DNA from: UMGS755 sp045597205
GTDB lineage: Bacteria > Bacillota > Clostridia > UBA1381 > UBA9506
DNA: 38,484 bases
Assembly (NCBI GenBank): GCA_045597205.1
Contig: JAZODT010000050.1
Coordinates: 1 to 38,484, forward strand
Reading direction: 5' to 3'
In this document: in pieces, positions 23,252-31,918 of the stretch
Layout of the letters: every line of letters begins with the position of its first letter
How positions within the stretch are numbered: the stretch's first letter is position 1
The notes under the pieces: generated by a model
The model's database searches: none
Told to the model about the DNA's origin: nothing
Seen by the model: only the letters and a program-made list of their open reading frames with translations
Made by a program: the position numbers and the translations under genes

Positions 23252-23293
23252 AAAAGGCTGTAGCAGAATAAACTCATTTTGCTACAGCCTTTT
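23252..23293. terminator. Intrinsic terminator after azlD, active-looking in both directions
   Basis: A 14-bp perfect stem pairs 23252-23265 with 23280-23293 (AAAAGGCTGTAGCA and its complement), loop of 14. The stem ends in TTTT on the plus strand and is followed by a T run on the minus strand too, so it may serve both converging operons. Confidence 0.85.
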
Positions 23294-23339
23294 GCTTTGT
23301 GCAACCTGTAATTTTTGATAAGGTTTATTTTTGCATAAA

Positions 23340-23369
23340 AAAAGGAACTCCCATAAAAGAGTTCCTTTT
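23340..23369 (-). terminator. Intrinsic terminator of the rplM-rpsI operon
   Basis: AAAAGGAACTC (23340-23350) pairs with GAGTTCCTTTT (23359-23369), loop of eight. On the minus strand the stem is followed by a run of T. It starts 18 nt beyond the rpsI stop. Confidence 0.88.
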
Positions 23370-23387
23370 GAAAAAACAAAGTAACAA

Positions 23388-23786
23388 TTAACGTTTGGAG
23401 AACTGCGGTGCACGACGAGCAGCCTTCAAGCCATACTTCTTTCTTTCCTTCATTCTGGGGTCGCGAGTTAAGAAACCAGCCTTTTTTAAGATAGGACGAT
23501 AGGTTTCTGCATCCACTTCTAAGAGTGCTCTTGCAATACCATGACGGATTGCACCAGCCTGACCAGTGAAACCACCGCCAACAACGTTAACGATAACATC
23601 ATATTTACCTTCGGTTTTGGTAGCAGCTAAAGGCTGTTTAACAATAACCTTTAAGGTTTCCAGACCAAAATAGTCATCCAAAGAACGGCTATTAATTGTA
23701 ATATCACCTTTACCGGCTACTAATCTAACGCGAGCGATAGATTTTTTTCTTCTACCGGTACCATAAAATAATTCTGCCATTTTCAC
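23388..23786 (-). CDS. rpsI: Ribosomal protein uS9 (S9)
   Basis: A 132-aa protein of normal S9 length. The N-terminal YGTGRRKKSIARVRLV motif, the central GGGFTGQAGAIRHGIARALL and the C-terminal basic tail RDPRMKERKKYGLKAARRAPQFSKR end in the conserved SKR that contacts P-site tRNA in the small subunit. It follows rplM by 8 nt, forming the standard rplM-rpsI pair. Confidence 0.98.
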   Translation of the reverse strand: MKMAELFYGTGRRKKSIARVRLVAGKGDITINSRSLDDYFGLETLKVIVKQPLAATKTEGKYDVIVNVVGGGFTGQAGAIRHGIARALLEVDAETYRPILKKAGFLTRDPRMKERKKYGLKAARRAPQFSKR

Positions 23787-23794
23787 GATCCTCC

Positions 23795-24232
23795 TTATTT
23801 AATTTCCTGTGTCCAGGCTTCAGGTTTCTGTGCTGCATGCTCGTGAGCATCGCCTGCATATACACGCAGTCTGGTTAATGCTTTAGCACCCAGAGTGTTG
23901 TGGGGCAGCATACCTTTAATAGCCTTGGTCATAGCAAATTCCGGACGTTCGCTCATCAGCTTGTCATAACGAACAGCCTTCAGGCCGCCAACATAACCGG
24001 TGTGTCTGTAATAATGTTTCTGCTGCAGCTTTTTGCCGGTTAAAACAGCATTTGCTGCGTTAATGATAATCACATGGTCACCACAATCGCAATGAGGGGT
24101 GAACTCGGGCTTGTGCTTACCGCGCAGGATAGCTGCAGCCTGTGCTGCAACACGACCTAAGGGCTTGCCGTCAGCATCTATGATATACCATTTCTTTTCC
24201 AGTTCATGAGCTTTAGCCATAAATGTACTCAT
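23795..24232 (-). CDS. rplM: Ribosomal protein uL13 (L13)
   Basis: A 145-aa protein. The start MSTFMAKAHELEKKWYIIDA agrees with family starts and has AGGAGG 10 nt upstream. Motifs: GKPLGRVAAQAAAILRGKHKP, the HCDCGDHVIIINA stretch, KKLQQKHYYRHTGYVGG, and the GMLPHNTLGAKALTRLRVYAG end. L13 is an early assembly protein of the large subunit. A perfect consensus promoter lies upstream (24288-24316). Confidence 0.98.
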   Translation of the reverse strand: MSTFMAKAHELEKKWYIIDADGKPLGRVAAQAAAILRGKHKPEFTPHCDCGDHVIIINAANAVLTGKKLQQKHYYRHTGYVGGLKAVRYDKLMSERPEFAMTKAIKGMLPHNTLGAKALTRLRVYAGDAHEHAAQKPEAWTQEIK

Positions 24233-24287
24233 AAATCTTTTACCTCCTGTATCATTTAAACATAATTTCCAAAATGCAACATGTAAT

Positions 24288-24316
24288 ATTATAAGTCATG
24301 AAAAAGCTTTTGTCAA
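24288..24316 (-). promoter_or_regulatory. Consensus sigma-A promoter of rplM-rpsI
   Basis: On the minus strand TTGACA (24316-24311), 17-nt spacer, TATAAT (24293-24288); both boxes are perfect. The leader is about 50 nt. Part of the -35 region falls in an AAAAAGC/GCTTTT dyad that could also act as a weak tmk terminator. Confidence 0.85.
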
Positions 24317-24383
24317 GCCTTTTTTTAAAAAATTTAAAATACTTTCTGCAAAGTTTTATTTTCTTCGTTTTTCTCTTGTTTTC

Positions 24384-25058
24384 TCACTCTTGCTCCAATG
24401 TCATTTTCACTAATTGATAGATTTCATCGCTAATTTCATCAATAGAACGAATATTTTCATCGTTTGCACAATGAATGATCTGCCAACCAGAGAGGGAAGC
24501 AATCTCCATAGCGTTTTCGTAAGCCCGTTCTAAATGGTGCGGGTCCCGCTCATGAATATCTTTTTGCTTTTCACCGGTGATTTTGTTGGCACGGTCCTGC
24601 ATTAGTTTGCGGGCGCAAGCAGGGGGCATATCTAAAAAGATAACAAGGTCCGGCTTTGGCAGTTCCAAACGGTCATATTCCAAGTCGCTAAGCCAATGGA
24701 TAAATTCAGTTTTATCGCCGTTGATTTTGGCGGCCTGATGGACCAAATTTGATGTTACATACCGGTCAGCGACCAAGATGCCGTCTTGCCGGTAAAAATC
24801 GCCCCAATCCCGTTTAAAGCTGGCATAACGGTCAATAGCATAGAATAACGAAGCGGCATAGGGGTTTACACTGTCTGCCTGATTACCCAAGTCGCCGGCT
24901 AAATACCGTTTGATAGGCAGTGAAAAATCACTGTTATAATCGGGAAAAGAAATTTGACGGACTTTTTTTTGCTCTGCCGCCAAGCGTTGATACAATTGGG
25001 CAGTTTGTGTTGCCTTGCCGCTGGCATCAACACCTTCAATTACAATGAGTTTGCCCAT
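24384..25058 (-). CDS. tmk: Thymidylate (dTMP) kinase
   Basis: A 224-aa P-loop kinase that makes dTDP from dTMP. The P-loop is EGVDASGKATQ: the usual Ser/Thr after GK is Ala, with Thr one place later, a variation I associate with a long clostridial tmk group. The DRY motif (ILVADRYVTSNLVHQ) and the FLDMPP stretch fit the family, and the lid region holds KITGEKQKDIHERD. The ATG overlaps the thyX stop by one base (TAATG), placing dTMP synthesis and phosphorylation in one coupled unit. Confidence 0.92.
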   Translation of the reverse strand: MGKLIVIEGVDASGKATQTAQLYQRLAAEQKKVRQISFPDYNSDFSLPIKRYLAGDLGNQADSVNPYAASLFYAIDRYASFKRDWGDFYRQDGILVADRYVTSNLVHQAAKINGDKTEFIHWLSDLEYDRLELPKPDLVIFLDMPPACARKLMQDRANKITGEKQKDIHERDPHHLERAYENAMEIASLSGWQIIHCANDENIRSIDEISDEIYQLVKMTLEQE

Positions 25059-25834
25059 TATTCGTTTTCTCCTTCCCCCAGATACAGCTTACGCATTTCT
25101 TTTAATCTGCCGCAGCTCATTTTTCCTTCGGGGCAGGGTCCCTGCAGGCAGGAAGGGCCGGCAAAGGTAAATAAGGTGGGTGCTACCTGACGGACAAGGC
25201 GGAGCATTTCATTAGCCAGCGCCTGAATTTCCCACTGTGCACGGGAGCAGCAGCGGTGATGGAAAAAATTCATTAAACTCCGGGCATTCATGGTGACAAT
25301 CATTTTTGTTTCGCAAGCATTAGGCAGCACAAAACGGGCATCTTCAATGGCCTTTTTTTCGGCCTGATTGACTGCCTTTTTTTCCGGCATACCTTCTTTT
25401 ATGTATTCAGCATAATATTTGGCAGAAAGCATATCTGCCAGCTTGTTATAAGTATCTTGCGCATCCTCCATGGATTTAAGGTAAAGCGCGTGTGCTTCTT
25501 TGCTGGCTGCAATGGCAGGCGGTGTAATAAATTCAAATTGCCCTTCTTTAACATAACGTTGGGATTTAACAGAATAACTTGCAATTCTGTGGCGGGTAAT
25601 TTGGGCTAACAAACTGCGGCTCACCCCTTCAATACCAAAGGTAAAGCTAACGTGTTCAATAGGACTTTCATGACCTAAATCCATTAACATTTTTAAAAAC
25701 TTTTGAATTTTTTCTTCGTCAAGACCGCTTAAAATATCTTCTACTCCAGAACTGGAATAGCATAACTTAGCAGCGGCAGAAATGATTTTTTCAGGGTCAC
25801 CGGTATGCTGCAATAACTCAACATGAAGTGCCAT
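25058..25834 (-). CDS. thyX: Flavin-dependent thymidylate synthase ThyX
   Basis: A 258-aa ThyX. It methylates dUMP to dTMP using FAD, NADPH and methylenetetrahydrofolate. The ThyX motif RHRxxxxxxxS is present as RHRIASYSVKS, and a second conserved stretch MNARSLMNFFHHRCCSRAQWEI follows. This is unrelated to ThyA. The C-terminus carries a Cys-containing extension (CLQGPCPEGKMSCG) seen in a subset of clostridial ThyX proteins. It is 21 nt after the upstream membrane protein gene and overlaps tmk by one base. Confidence 0.95.
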   Translation of the reverse strand: MALHVELLQHTGDPEKIISAAAKLCYSSSGVEDILSGLDEEKIQKFLKMLMDLGHESPIEHVSFTFGIEGVSRSLLAQITRHRIASYSVKSQRYVKEGQFEFITPPAIAASKEAHALYLKSMEDAQDTYNKLADMLSAKYYAEYIKEGMPEKKAVNQAEKKAIEDARFVLPNACETKMIVTMNARSLMNFFHHRCCSRAQWEIQALANEMLRLVRQVAPTLFTFAGPSCLQGPCPEGKMSCGRLKEMRKLYLGEGENE

Positions 25835-25855
25835 AAAAATCCCTCCTAATTTATA

Positions 25856-26353
25856 TTAAAACAAACCAATAATAAACGCGACAATACTACTGCCGAAAAT
25901 CATAATTAAACCGGCAGTTATAACGCCTAAAACAATAGCAGGCAAAGCGCTTTTCAACCGCAAATCCATTAAGGCGGCAAGCAATGAGCCTGTCCATGCG
26001 CCTGTTCCCGGCAAGGGAATAGCCACAAATGCAAACAAACCCCAAAACTTATACTTTGCCACCTTATGAGAATTTTTTCTCACTTTTTTTTCTAGCCACT
26101 CACCCATAGGGCGCAACAGCTTGGTGCGTAAGAAAAAGTTTACCACCGGACGAGCACACAGGATAATCAAGGGCACCGGTAAAACGTTACCAATAACTGT
26201 GAGAGTAAAAAGCTCCCAGGGATTCATGCCCATAACAAAGCCTAATGGGATAGCACCACGCAGCTCCACAATGGGAAGCATAGACACAATAAAAACAACT
26301 AAATCATCCGATAAGCCTAAGTTTTGAAAAAAGCTGACAACAGCGTTAGACAT
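25856..26353 (-). CDS. Small multidrug export (COG2426/PF06695-like) membrane protein
   Basis: A 165-aa membrane protein. The ATG at 26353 has GGGAG upstream; the frame is open to 26389 but those codons overlap thiI. There are about four hydrophobic helices, with MLPIVELRGAIPLGF and ALVAIPLPGTGAWTGSL-type motifs, which I link to the 'small multidrug export' family. The function of that family is not well established, so export is only a family label. It lies between thiI and thyX with short gaps and is probably in the same operon. Confidence 0.8.
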   Translation of the reverse strand: MSNAVVSFFQNLGLSDDLVVFIVSMLPIVELRGAIPLGFVMGMNPWELFTLTVIGNVLPVPLIILCARPVVNFFLRTKLLRPMGEWLEKKVRKNSHKVAKYKFWGLFAFVAIPLPGTGAWTGSLLAALMDLRLKSALPAIVLGVITAGLIMIFGSSIVAFIIGLF

Positions 26354-26369
26354 AATCGTAACTCCCTTA

Positions 26370-27536
26370 TTAAACAGTAATAATTTCAATGCCTGCTACA
26401 GCATCTTCTACAAGTTTTTCAATATCCAAGCGTGTTTCCGATTCCATAATTCTGTCTAGCTTCGGTTTGGTATTGGGATGCTTGGGTGTGAAGATGGTGC
26501 AACAATCTTCATAGGGCAGGATGGAGGTTTCAAAAGTGCCAATTTGTCTTGCGATGGCTACAATTTCTTCTTTATCCATACCGATGACAGGGCGAAAAAC
26601 GGGAACCTCTGTAACAACCTGATTGGTAACGCCTAAAGCTTCCATTGTTTGGCTGGCAACCTGACCGATGCTTTCACCGGTAATTAAGGCCTTAGAACCT
26701 GTGTTAACAGCCACTTTTTCAGCAATGCGCATCATAATGCGACGCATAATGATGGTTAGCTGTTCCTCAGGGCAATGCTTGCGGATAGCAAGCTGTGCCT
26801 CGGTAAAGGGGACAATGTGCACATCCATCCGGGGAGAATATTCAGCTAAAATTTTAGCTAAGGTCATTACCTTATCCTTGGCACGTTCGCCGGTATAAGG
26901 ATAAGAGAAAAAGTGAACCGCATTTAATTTAACACCGCGTTTGGCAGTCATATAACCGGCAACAGGGCTGTCGATACCGCCAGACAGGAGCAAGGTAGCT
27001 TTGGAGTTAGACCCCACCGGCATACCACCGGCACCTTTTACACGGCCGCAATATACATAGGCATATTGCTCACGGACTTCTACCATCACCGTTTCTTCGG
27101 GATGGTTTACATCAACTGTTAAATTAGGGAACGCATCGTGCAGATATCCGCCCACTTCACGACATATTTCAGGCGACGTCAGGGAAAATTTTTTATCGGC
27201 ACGCTTGGCTTCAACCTTAAATGTTTTTATATTCGAAAGAATGGGCGCCAACACTTCGGCTGACCCTTTTTGCATAGCTTCAATATTTTTAGGTAACATA
27301 AAAGCACGGGTTAAAGAGGTAATGCCAAACACCTTGGTTAAACGGCGGATGATTTCATCAATGGTATCCGGATCCTCCGGCTCTACATAAATGGTTGCCT
27401 GTGCCCGATGGACAGTGCCTTTAAAATCTTTAGGTAGCGCAGCCTTAATATTTTTCACCAACGCCTCTTCAAAAAAAGGACGGTTTAAGCCTTTTAAAAT
27501 AATTTCTCCATACTTCACTAAAATCAGTTGTTTCAA
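26370..27536 (-). CDS. thiI: tRNA 4-thiouridine synthase ThiI
   Basis: A 388-aa protein with an N-terminal ferredoxin-like/THUMP region (MKQLILVKYGEIILKGLNRP) and a PP-loop ATPase domain (LLLSGGIDSPVAGYM near residue 182-196). ThiI puts sulfur on U8 of tRNA and can supply sulfur for thiamine. It lacks the C-terminal rhodanese domain of E. coli ThiI, like most Firmicutes forms; a Cys pair (EDCCTIFTPKHP) near the end may matter. It precedes the membrane protein and thyX genes. Confidence 0.95.
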   Translation of the reverse strand: MKQLILVKYGEIILKGLNRPFFEEALVKNIKAALPKDFKGTVHRAQATIYVEPEDPDTIDEIIRRLTKVFGITSLTRAFMLPKNIEAMQKGSAEVLAPILSNIKTFKVEAKRADKKFSLTSPEICREVGGYLHDAFPNLTVDVNHPEETVMVEVREQYAYVYCGRVKGAGGMPVGSNSKATLLLSGGIDSPVAGYMTAKRGVKLNAVHFFSYPYTGERAKDKVMTLAKILAEYSPRMDVHIVPFTEAQLAIRKHCPEEQLTIIMRRIMMRIAEKVAVNTGSKALITGESIGQVASQTMEALGVTNQVVTEVPVFRPVIGMDKEEIVAIARQIGTFETSILPYEDCCTIFTPKHPNTKPKLDRIMESETRLDIEKLVEDAVAGIEIITV

Positions 27537-27549
27537 TGGTTTGCCTCCA

Positions 27550-28290
27550 TTATCTTTTTTTTACTTCATATACAATCCGTTCAGATTTGCCGTTTGGTGC
27601 ATTTTTGTTATATCCGTCATAACGGGCGGTAATAACAAAACCGGCTTTTTCCAGGCTTTTTTCCAAAAAATCATCTGTATAAAGCCGTTGGGTGTGCGTT
27701 TCATCCAAACGCCTGTATAGGTTATTTTCGGTTTGCTCAAAAAAGGTTAAATATAAATTACAAAGTCCTGTTTTTTCATCAAAATCATTTTCCCAAACAT
27801 AGAAGATGTCATCGGTTTCATATGTATAGGTTTCCTGAGCTAAAATTTCCCGGAATTTATATTCGGAATTAACATCAAACAATAAAACACCATCAGGATT
27901 TAAATAGTTTGCACAAAGGGCAAAGGTTTTTTCCAAAGCATCGGGCTCAGTTAAATAGTTAATGCTGTCTAAGGCACACACAATGGCATCTACCGTGCCG
28001 TATAGCTCAAAGTCCTCCATGGGTTGGTTTAAAAACAAAATATTTTCGGCACCTTTTTTTTGCCGAGCAACAGAGAGCATGTCCTCCGAGGCATCAGCTC
28101 CCAACATTTCGTAACCTTTTTGGGCCAAAGCAAGGGTTAAAGTCCCTGTGCCGCAGGCTAAGTCCAAAACCAAACCGGCATGTATTTTATTTGCCTGCAA
28201 ACGCTGACAGATAAAGTTTGCCATGCCATCATAATCAACATCAAATGTCAAAACGTCATATAATCGGGCAAAACCTTGGTAACTGCTCAT
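27550..28290 (-). CDS. Class I SAM-dependent methyltransferase, substrate unknown
   Basis: A 246-aa protein from the ATG at 28290, which overlaps the rarA stop by ATGA and has AAGGAAG upstream. Motif I LDLACGTGTLTLALAQ and the acidic VDAIVCALDSINYL motif show a Rossmann-fold methyltransferase; I see no feature that identifies the substrate. Coupling to rarA is translational. ThiI starts 13 nt after its stop. Confidence 0.88.
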   Translation of the reverse strand: MSSYQGFARLYDVLTFDVDYDGMANFICQRLQANKIHAGLVLDLACGTGTLTLALAQKGYEMLGADASEDMLSVARQKKGAENILFLNQPMEDFELYGTVDAIVCALDSINYLTEPDALEKTFALCANYLNPDGVLLFDVNSEYKFREILAQETYTYETDDIFYVWENDFDEKTGLCNLYLTFFEQTENNLYRRLDETHTQRLYTDDFLEKSLEKAGFVITARYDGYNKNAPNGKSERIVYEVKKR

Positions 28291-29561
28291 TGTTTTTCTT
28301 CCTTTTTGACCTGCTCCCAATAGTGCTTTATGGTCTGTTCATTTTTATTCTGTCCGCCATGATAGTAAACGGTGTTTTTTATTTTATCGGGCAGATATTG
28401 TTGTGGTACATAGTGGTTGGGGTAGTCATGAGGATATTGATAGGAAAGCCCCCGGCCCATTTTATGGGCACCACTGTAATGGGTATCCTTTAAATGTATG
28501 GGCACATCGCCGGTATCGCCCTCCTGGATGTCTTGCATGGCGGCATCTATAGCACAAATGGCGGAATTGGATTTAGGTGCGGTTGCTAATAAAATAGTAG
28601 CCTCAGCCAAAGGAATCCGCGCCTCGGGCAAACCTAACTGCAAGGCACAATCTACACAGGCTTTTACAATGGGCACCGCCTGGGGATAGGCAAGACCAAT
28701 ATCTTCGGCAGCGGTTACCATTAATCGGCGGCAGGCAATCAGCAAGTCACCACCGGAAAGTAGCCGTGCTAAGTAGTGAATGGCCGCATCCGGGTCGCTG
28801 CCACGCAGGGATTTTTGAAAGGCACTAATCACATCATAATGACTGTCACCATCCCGGTCGTGCCGAAAGGCTTTTTTTTGCGTGCATTGTTCTGCGTGTG
28901 AAAGAGAAACAAACAAGCCCTCTTTTTTCAGGGGCGCTGTTTGTATGCATAATTCCAGGGCGTTTAAGGCTTTGCGCACATCACCGGAAGAAGAAGCTGA
29001 CAAATGAAGGAGTGCCTCATCCTCAACCGTAATAAAAACATCCATTTCATTTTCTAAAACATTAATAGCCCGCATCAAAGCCTTTTGTATATCTTCTGCT
29101 TCTACCGGCATAAATTCAAAAACCGTAGAGCGTGATAAAATAGCGTTATAAATATAAAAATAGGGGTTTTCTGTGGTGCTGGCAATCAGGGTAATAGAGC
29201 CGTTTTCAATAAACTCTAACAATGATTGCTGTTGCTTTTTGTTAAAGTTTTGAATTTCGTCTAAATAAAGCAGAATCCCTTCTGTATTGCCCATAGTGTC
29301 TAAGTTGTCAGTAATGGCCTTAATATCAGCAACAGAGGCATTTGTTGCGTTTAATTTATACAGTGTTTTTCCAGAAAGCTTAGCCGCAATATTAGCCACT
29401 GTTGTTTTGCCGGTGCCGGAAGGGCCATAAAAAATCATGTTGGGAATCTTGCCGGAGGTAATCAGCCGATACAATATTTTTCCTTCGGACAGTAAATGGG
29501 TTTGTCCTACACAATTTTCTAAAGTCTGGGGTCTAATTCTGTCTGCTAAAGGGCTTGTCAT
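28287..29561 (-). CDS. rarA: Replication-associated recombination protein RarA (MgsA)
   Basis: A 424-aa AAA+ ATPase of the clamp-loader type that acts at stalled replication forks. N-terminal ADRIRPQTLENCVGQTHLL, Walker A GPSGTGKTT, Walker B LLYLDEIQNFNKKQQ, sensor 1 IASTTENPYF and the C-terminal tetramerisation region with YSGAHKMGRGLSYQYPHDYPN are all present. AGGAGG precedes the ATG. A strong hairpin terminator lies between jag and this gene, so it may have its own, unseen promoter or depend on readthrough. Confidence 0.96.
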   Translation of the reverse strand: MTSPLADRIRPQTLENCVGQTHLLSEGKILYRLITSGKIPNMIFYGPSGTGKTTVANIAAKLSGKTLYKLNATNASVADIKAITDNLDTMGNTEGILLYLDEIQNFNKKQQQSLLEFIENGSITLIASTTENPYFYIYNAILSRSTVFEFMPVEAEDIQKALMRAINVLENEMDVFITVEDEALLHLSASSSGDVRKALNALELCIQTAPLKKEGLFVSLSHAEQCTQKKAFRHDRDGDSHYDVISAFQKSLRGSDPDAAIHYLARLLSGGDLLIACRRLMVTAAEDIGLAYPQAVPIVKACVDCALQLGLPEARIPLAEATILLATAPKSNSAICAIDAAMQDIQEGDTGDVPIHLKDTHYSGAHKMGRGLSYQYPHDYPNHYVPQQYLPDKIKNTVYYHGGQNKNEQTIKHYWEQVKKEEKQ

Positions 29562-29592
29562 TGCTGTTTCCTCCTTTGCTTTTAAAAATAAA

Positions 29593-29628
29593 AAGCTGTA
29601 AAAAACCCGGCCGGATTTTTTACAGCTT
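29593..29628 (-). terminator. Intrinsic terminator between jag and rarA
   Basis: A perfect 13-bp stem pairs 29593-29605 with 29616-29628 (AAGCTGTAAAAAA and its complement), with a GC-rich loop. On the minus strand it is followed by TTTTTATTTTT. It should end transcription of the rpmH-to-jag operon. Confidence 0.9.
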
Positions 29629-29664
29629 CCAAACCCTCACGGGTAGTATGCAATTATCGCCGAT

Positions 29665-30288
29665 TTATTTCTTTTTCAGTGCGATTACAATTTTGCGGTA
29701 AGGTTCTTCGCCAATGCTATAAGTTTCAACATCGTTGTTGTTTTGCAGAGTAGAATGGATGATTCTGCGTTCGCCGGCGCTCATAGGTTCTAAGGTAATT
29801 TTCTTTTTATTTCTAATTGCAGAAGCGGCTAAATTCTCTGCTAAACGCACCAAGGTTGCCCGCCGTTTTTCACGATAGTTTTCAGTGTCTAAAACAACTT
29901 TCACATAATCACTGTCACCACGATTAACAGCTAAACTCACCAAATGCTCTAAAGCATCTAACGTGTCACCATGTTTGCCGATAATAATACCCATATTTTC
30001 ACCGGAAAGGGTGATTTTCATAATTTTTTCAACGTGTTCAATTTCCATATTCACACGCATACCCATGCAGGTGAACACATCTTCTAAAAAATCTCTGGCA
30101 CGGTTTTCAGGCAAAATGTTAGAGGTAACCTGCACCACAGCATCCTTAGCCCCTAAACCAAAAAGACCCTTTGAACCTTCTTCAATTACTTTAATGGTAA
30201 CATCATCTTCAGAAAGTCTTAATTCTGCTAAAGCCAAAGCAACAGCTTCTTTTACTGTTTTAGCAGATTTTTTAACAATTTTACTCAT
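29665..30288 (-). CDS. khpB: RNA-binding protein Jag/KhpB (SpoIIIJ-associated)
   Basis: A 207-aa protein with the Jag N-terminal domain (KSAKTVKEAVALALAEL, then EEGSKGLFGLGAKDA), a KH domain (GENMGIIIGKHGDTLDALE) and a C-terminal R3H domain (EPMSAGERRIIHSTLQ). KhpB binds RNA and is linked to cell elongation/division; it is almost always encoded beside yidC. Its ATG overlaps the yidC stop by four bases. Confidence 0.96.
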   Translation of the reverse strand: MSKIVKKSAKTVKEAVALALAELRLSEDDVTIKVIEEGSKGLFGLGAKDAVVQVTSNILPENRARDFLEDVFTCMGMRVNMEIEHVEKIMKITLSGENMGIIIGKHGDTLDALEHLVSLAVNRGDSDYVKVVLDTENYREKRRATLVRLAENLAASAIRNKKKITLEPMSAGERRIIHSTLQNNNDVETYSIGEEPYRKIVIALKKK

Positions 30289-31184
30289 TTTTTTCTCCTT
30301 TCAGCCTCGCGTTCCCGATAATGCTTATGTGCGGGTTCTTCTACTGGTTTAGCAGGGAAGAACTTGTGCATAATCTGTTGCTGAACGATTTGGATTATGT
30401 TGGACAACGTCCAATAAAAACCAAGACCGGCCGGTAATGAGAAAGAAAAGAACACGGTCATCAGTGGGAAAAAGTAAGTCATCATCTGCATGGTGCTTTG
30501 TGGGCCTTCGTCGGTTTTTGCAGAAGATTGACCATTCATTTTGTTGCTAATCCAAGACGTTAAAAAGGTTGTTAGACCTGCCAGTACCGGAATAATCAGC
30601 AGGGGAGACAGCGTTGACAGATTGGGCGTTTGTGCCAGATTTAATCCATAAAAAGAAAAGTTAATATTTAAAATATCAACTTCAGGAAAATGAGCCGCAA
30701 TTTCATTTGCAAAGCGGGACATTTCAGAGGCAATGCCAATCTGGTCTTTAATCTGCACAGTAGAACCTAACGAAGTCAGCAAACTGTGAACTTCTTCAAT
30801 AGTAGGTAATCCGTGTTTGCCTAATTGAACAACATAAGACAAGGGACTGCGGATAATATTGTATAAAGCAATCAAAAGCGGAAACTGAATTAAAAGCGGC
30901 AGGCAACCACCCATGGGGTTAACCTGATTGTCTTTATACAGTTTCATACTCTCCTGATTCAACTTTTCCTGGTCATACTGATATTTTTTTTGCAGTTCTT
31001 GCAAACGGGGTTGGATAGCCTGCATTTTAGCCATTGATTTTTGCTGTTTGATGCTCAAAGGCAATAAAATTGCTTTTGTTATAATGGTAAAGGCAACTAA
31101 CGTCCAACCGTAATTCTGTAAAAATAAATAAATATAACGAAACAAATAACCTAAAGGAATGTTAATGAGGTCAAAAATACCCAA
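30285..31184 (-). CDS. yidC: Membrane protein insertase YidC/OxaA (SpoIIIJ type)
   Basis: A 299-aa polytopic insertase for membrane proteins. There are about five hydrophobic segments, the cytoplasmic charged loop KQQKSMAKMQAIQPRLQELQ, the NPMGGCLPLLIQFPLLIALY motif and the PAGLGFYWTLSNI segment. It has no lipoprotein-type N-terminal Cys, unlike B. subtilis SpoIIIJ. The basic C-terminal tail HKHYREREAERRKK is typical of ribosome-contacting YidC proteins. A long loop of about 60 residues separates the first conserved region from the later helices. Confidence 0.96.
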   Translation of the reverse strand: MGIFDLINIPLGYLFRYIYLFLQNYGWTLVAFTIITKAILLPLSIKQQKSMAKMQAIQPRLQELQKKYQYDQEKLNQESMKLYKDNQVNPMGGCLPLLIQFPLLIALYNIIRSPLSYVVQLGKHGLPTIEEVHSLLTSLGSTVQIKDQIGIASEMSRFANEIAAHFPEVDILNINFSFYGLNLAQTPNLSTLSPLLIIPVLAGLTTFLTSWISNKMNGQSSAKTDEGPQSTMQMMTYFFPLMTVFFSFSLPAGLGFYWTLSNIIQIVQQQIMHKFFPAKPVEEPAHKHYREREAERRKK

Positions 31185-31234
31185 GGGGATGCCTCCTTTA
31201 ATAGCAAACTCGATATACGTGATTTTGGCGCGTA

Positions 31235-31444
31235 TTACTCAACAGGATCATATCCACCTTTATGAAAGGGGTGACATTTTAAAATCCGACAAATAGCAAG
31301 ATAAGAGCCGCGCCAGACTCCTTTCTTTGAGATTGCCTCTAAGGCATATTGTGAGCAAGTAGGATAAAACCGGCAACAGGGTTTTTTAAGCGGCGAAATA
31401 TACCGCCTGTATAAACGTATGATAGATATTAACAAGCGCTTCAT
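31235..31444 (-). CDS. yidD: Membrane protein insertion efficiency factor YidD
   Basis: A 69-aa protein with the conserved IIRLYRRYISPLKKPCCRFYPTCSQYALEAI core and CHPFHKGGYDPV end. YidD helps YidC insert membrane proteins. Its ATG overlaps the rnpA stop (ATGA), and it lies between rnpA and yidC in the usual order. Confidence 0.96.
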   Translation of the reverse strand: MKRLLISIIRLYRRYISPLKKPCCRFYPTCSQYALEAISKKGVWRGSYLAICRILKCHPFHKGGYDPVE

Positions 31445-31839
31445 ACAAACTCCGTTTCTTTAGCCAAGTGCCGGGATTGCTCTTGATCGGTGTTGTTTGC
31501 AAAATGAAACAAATGGGCTATTTTAAACAAAAAACGCATAGCTGCCATAGTTTCGCTTAAAGAATCTGCCGTAAGACAATTCTCTTTGGCTACAAAAATT
31601 AAATCATACCCGATTTTGATTTCCGACTCTAAAAGCCGATAACTTTCTCTTACCAACCGCCTGATTCGATTCCGTTTAACAGCACCGGCCAATTTTTTGC
31701 CGGCTTTAATGCCCAAACGGTTATAACCGATTCCGTTAGGCAGGTAATACAAAGTGAAATTTTTGTGGTATGATCGTCTTCCTTTTTTATATACCTGCAA
31801 AAACAATTCGTTTTTGTTTAAGCTAATGGTCTGTTTCAT
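31441..31839 (-). CDS. rnpA: Ribonuclease P protein component RnpA
   Basis: A 132-aa basic protein that supports the RNase P RNA in 5' maturation of tRNAs. The start at ATG 31839 (MKQTISLNKNELFLQVY) fits the family; an upstream in-frame ATG at 31860 lacks a ribosome site. The RNR signature is present (AGAVKRNRIRRLVRESYR), as is the LIFVAKENC strand. It follows rpmH in the usual order, and its stop overlaps the yidD start. Confidence 0.93.
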   Translation of the reverse strand: MKQTISLNKNELFLQVYKKGRRSYHKNFTLYYLPNGIGYNRLGIKAGKKLAGAVKRNRIRRLVRESYRLLESEIKIGYDLIFVAKENCLTADSLSETMAAMRFLFKIAHLFHFANNTDQEQSRHLAKETEFV

Positions 31840-31918
31840 AATCTGACACCCGCCGGTCATAGGGAATTATGAAATAAAGTCGCCAAAAGCGAAAGCTCTC
31901 AGCGACCGATTTTCATAA

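Noticed and set aside
24294..24330. Terminator for tmk from the AAAAAGC/GCTTTT dyad
   Set aside because: The stem overlaps the -35 box of the rplM promoter and lacks a T run after it on the minus strand; too weak to list.
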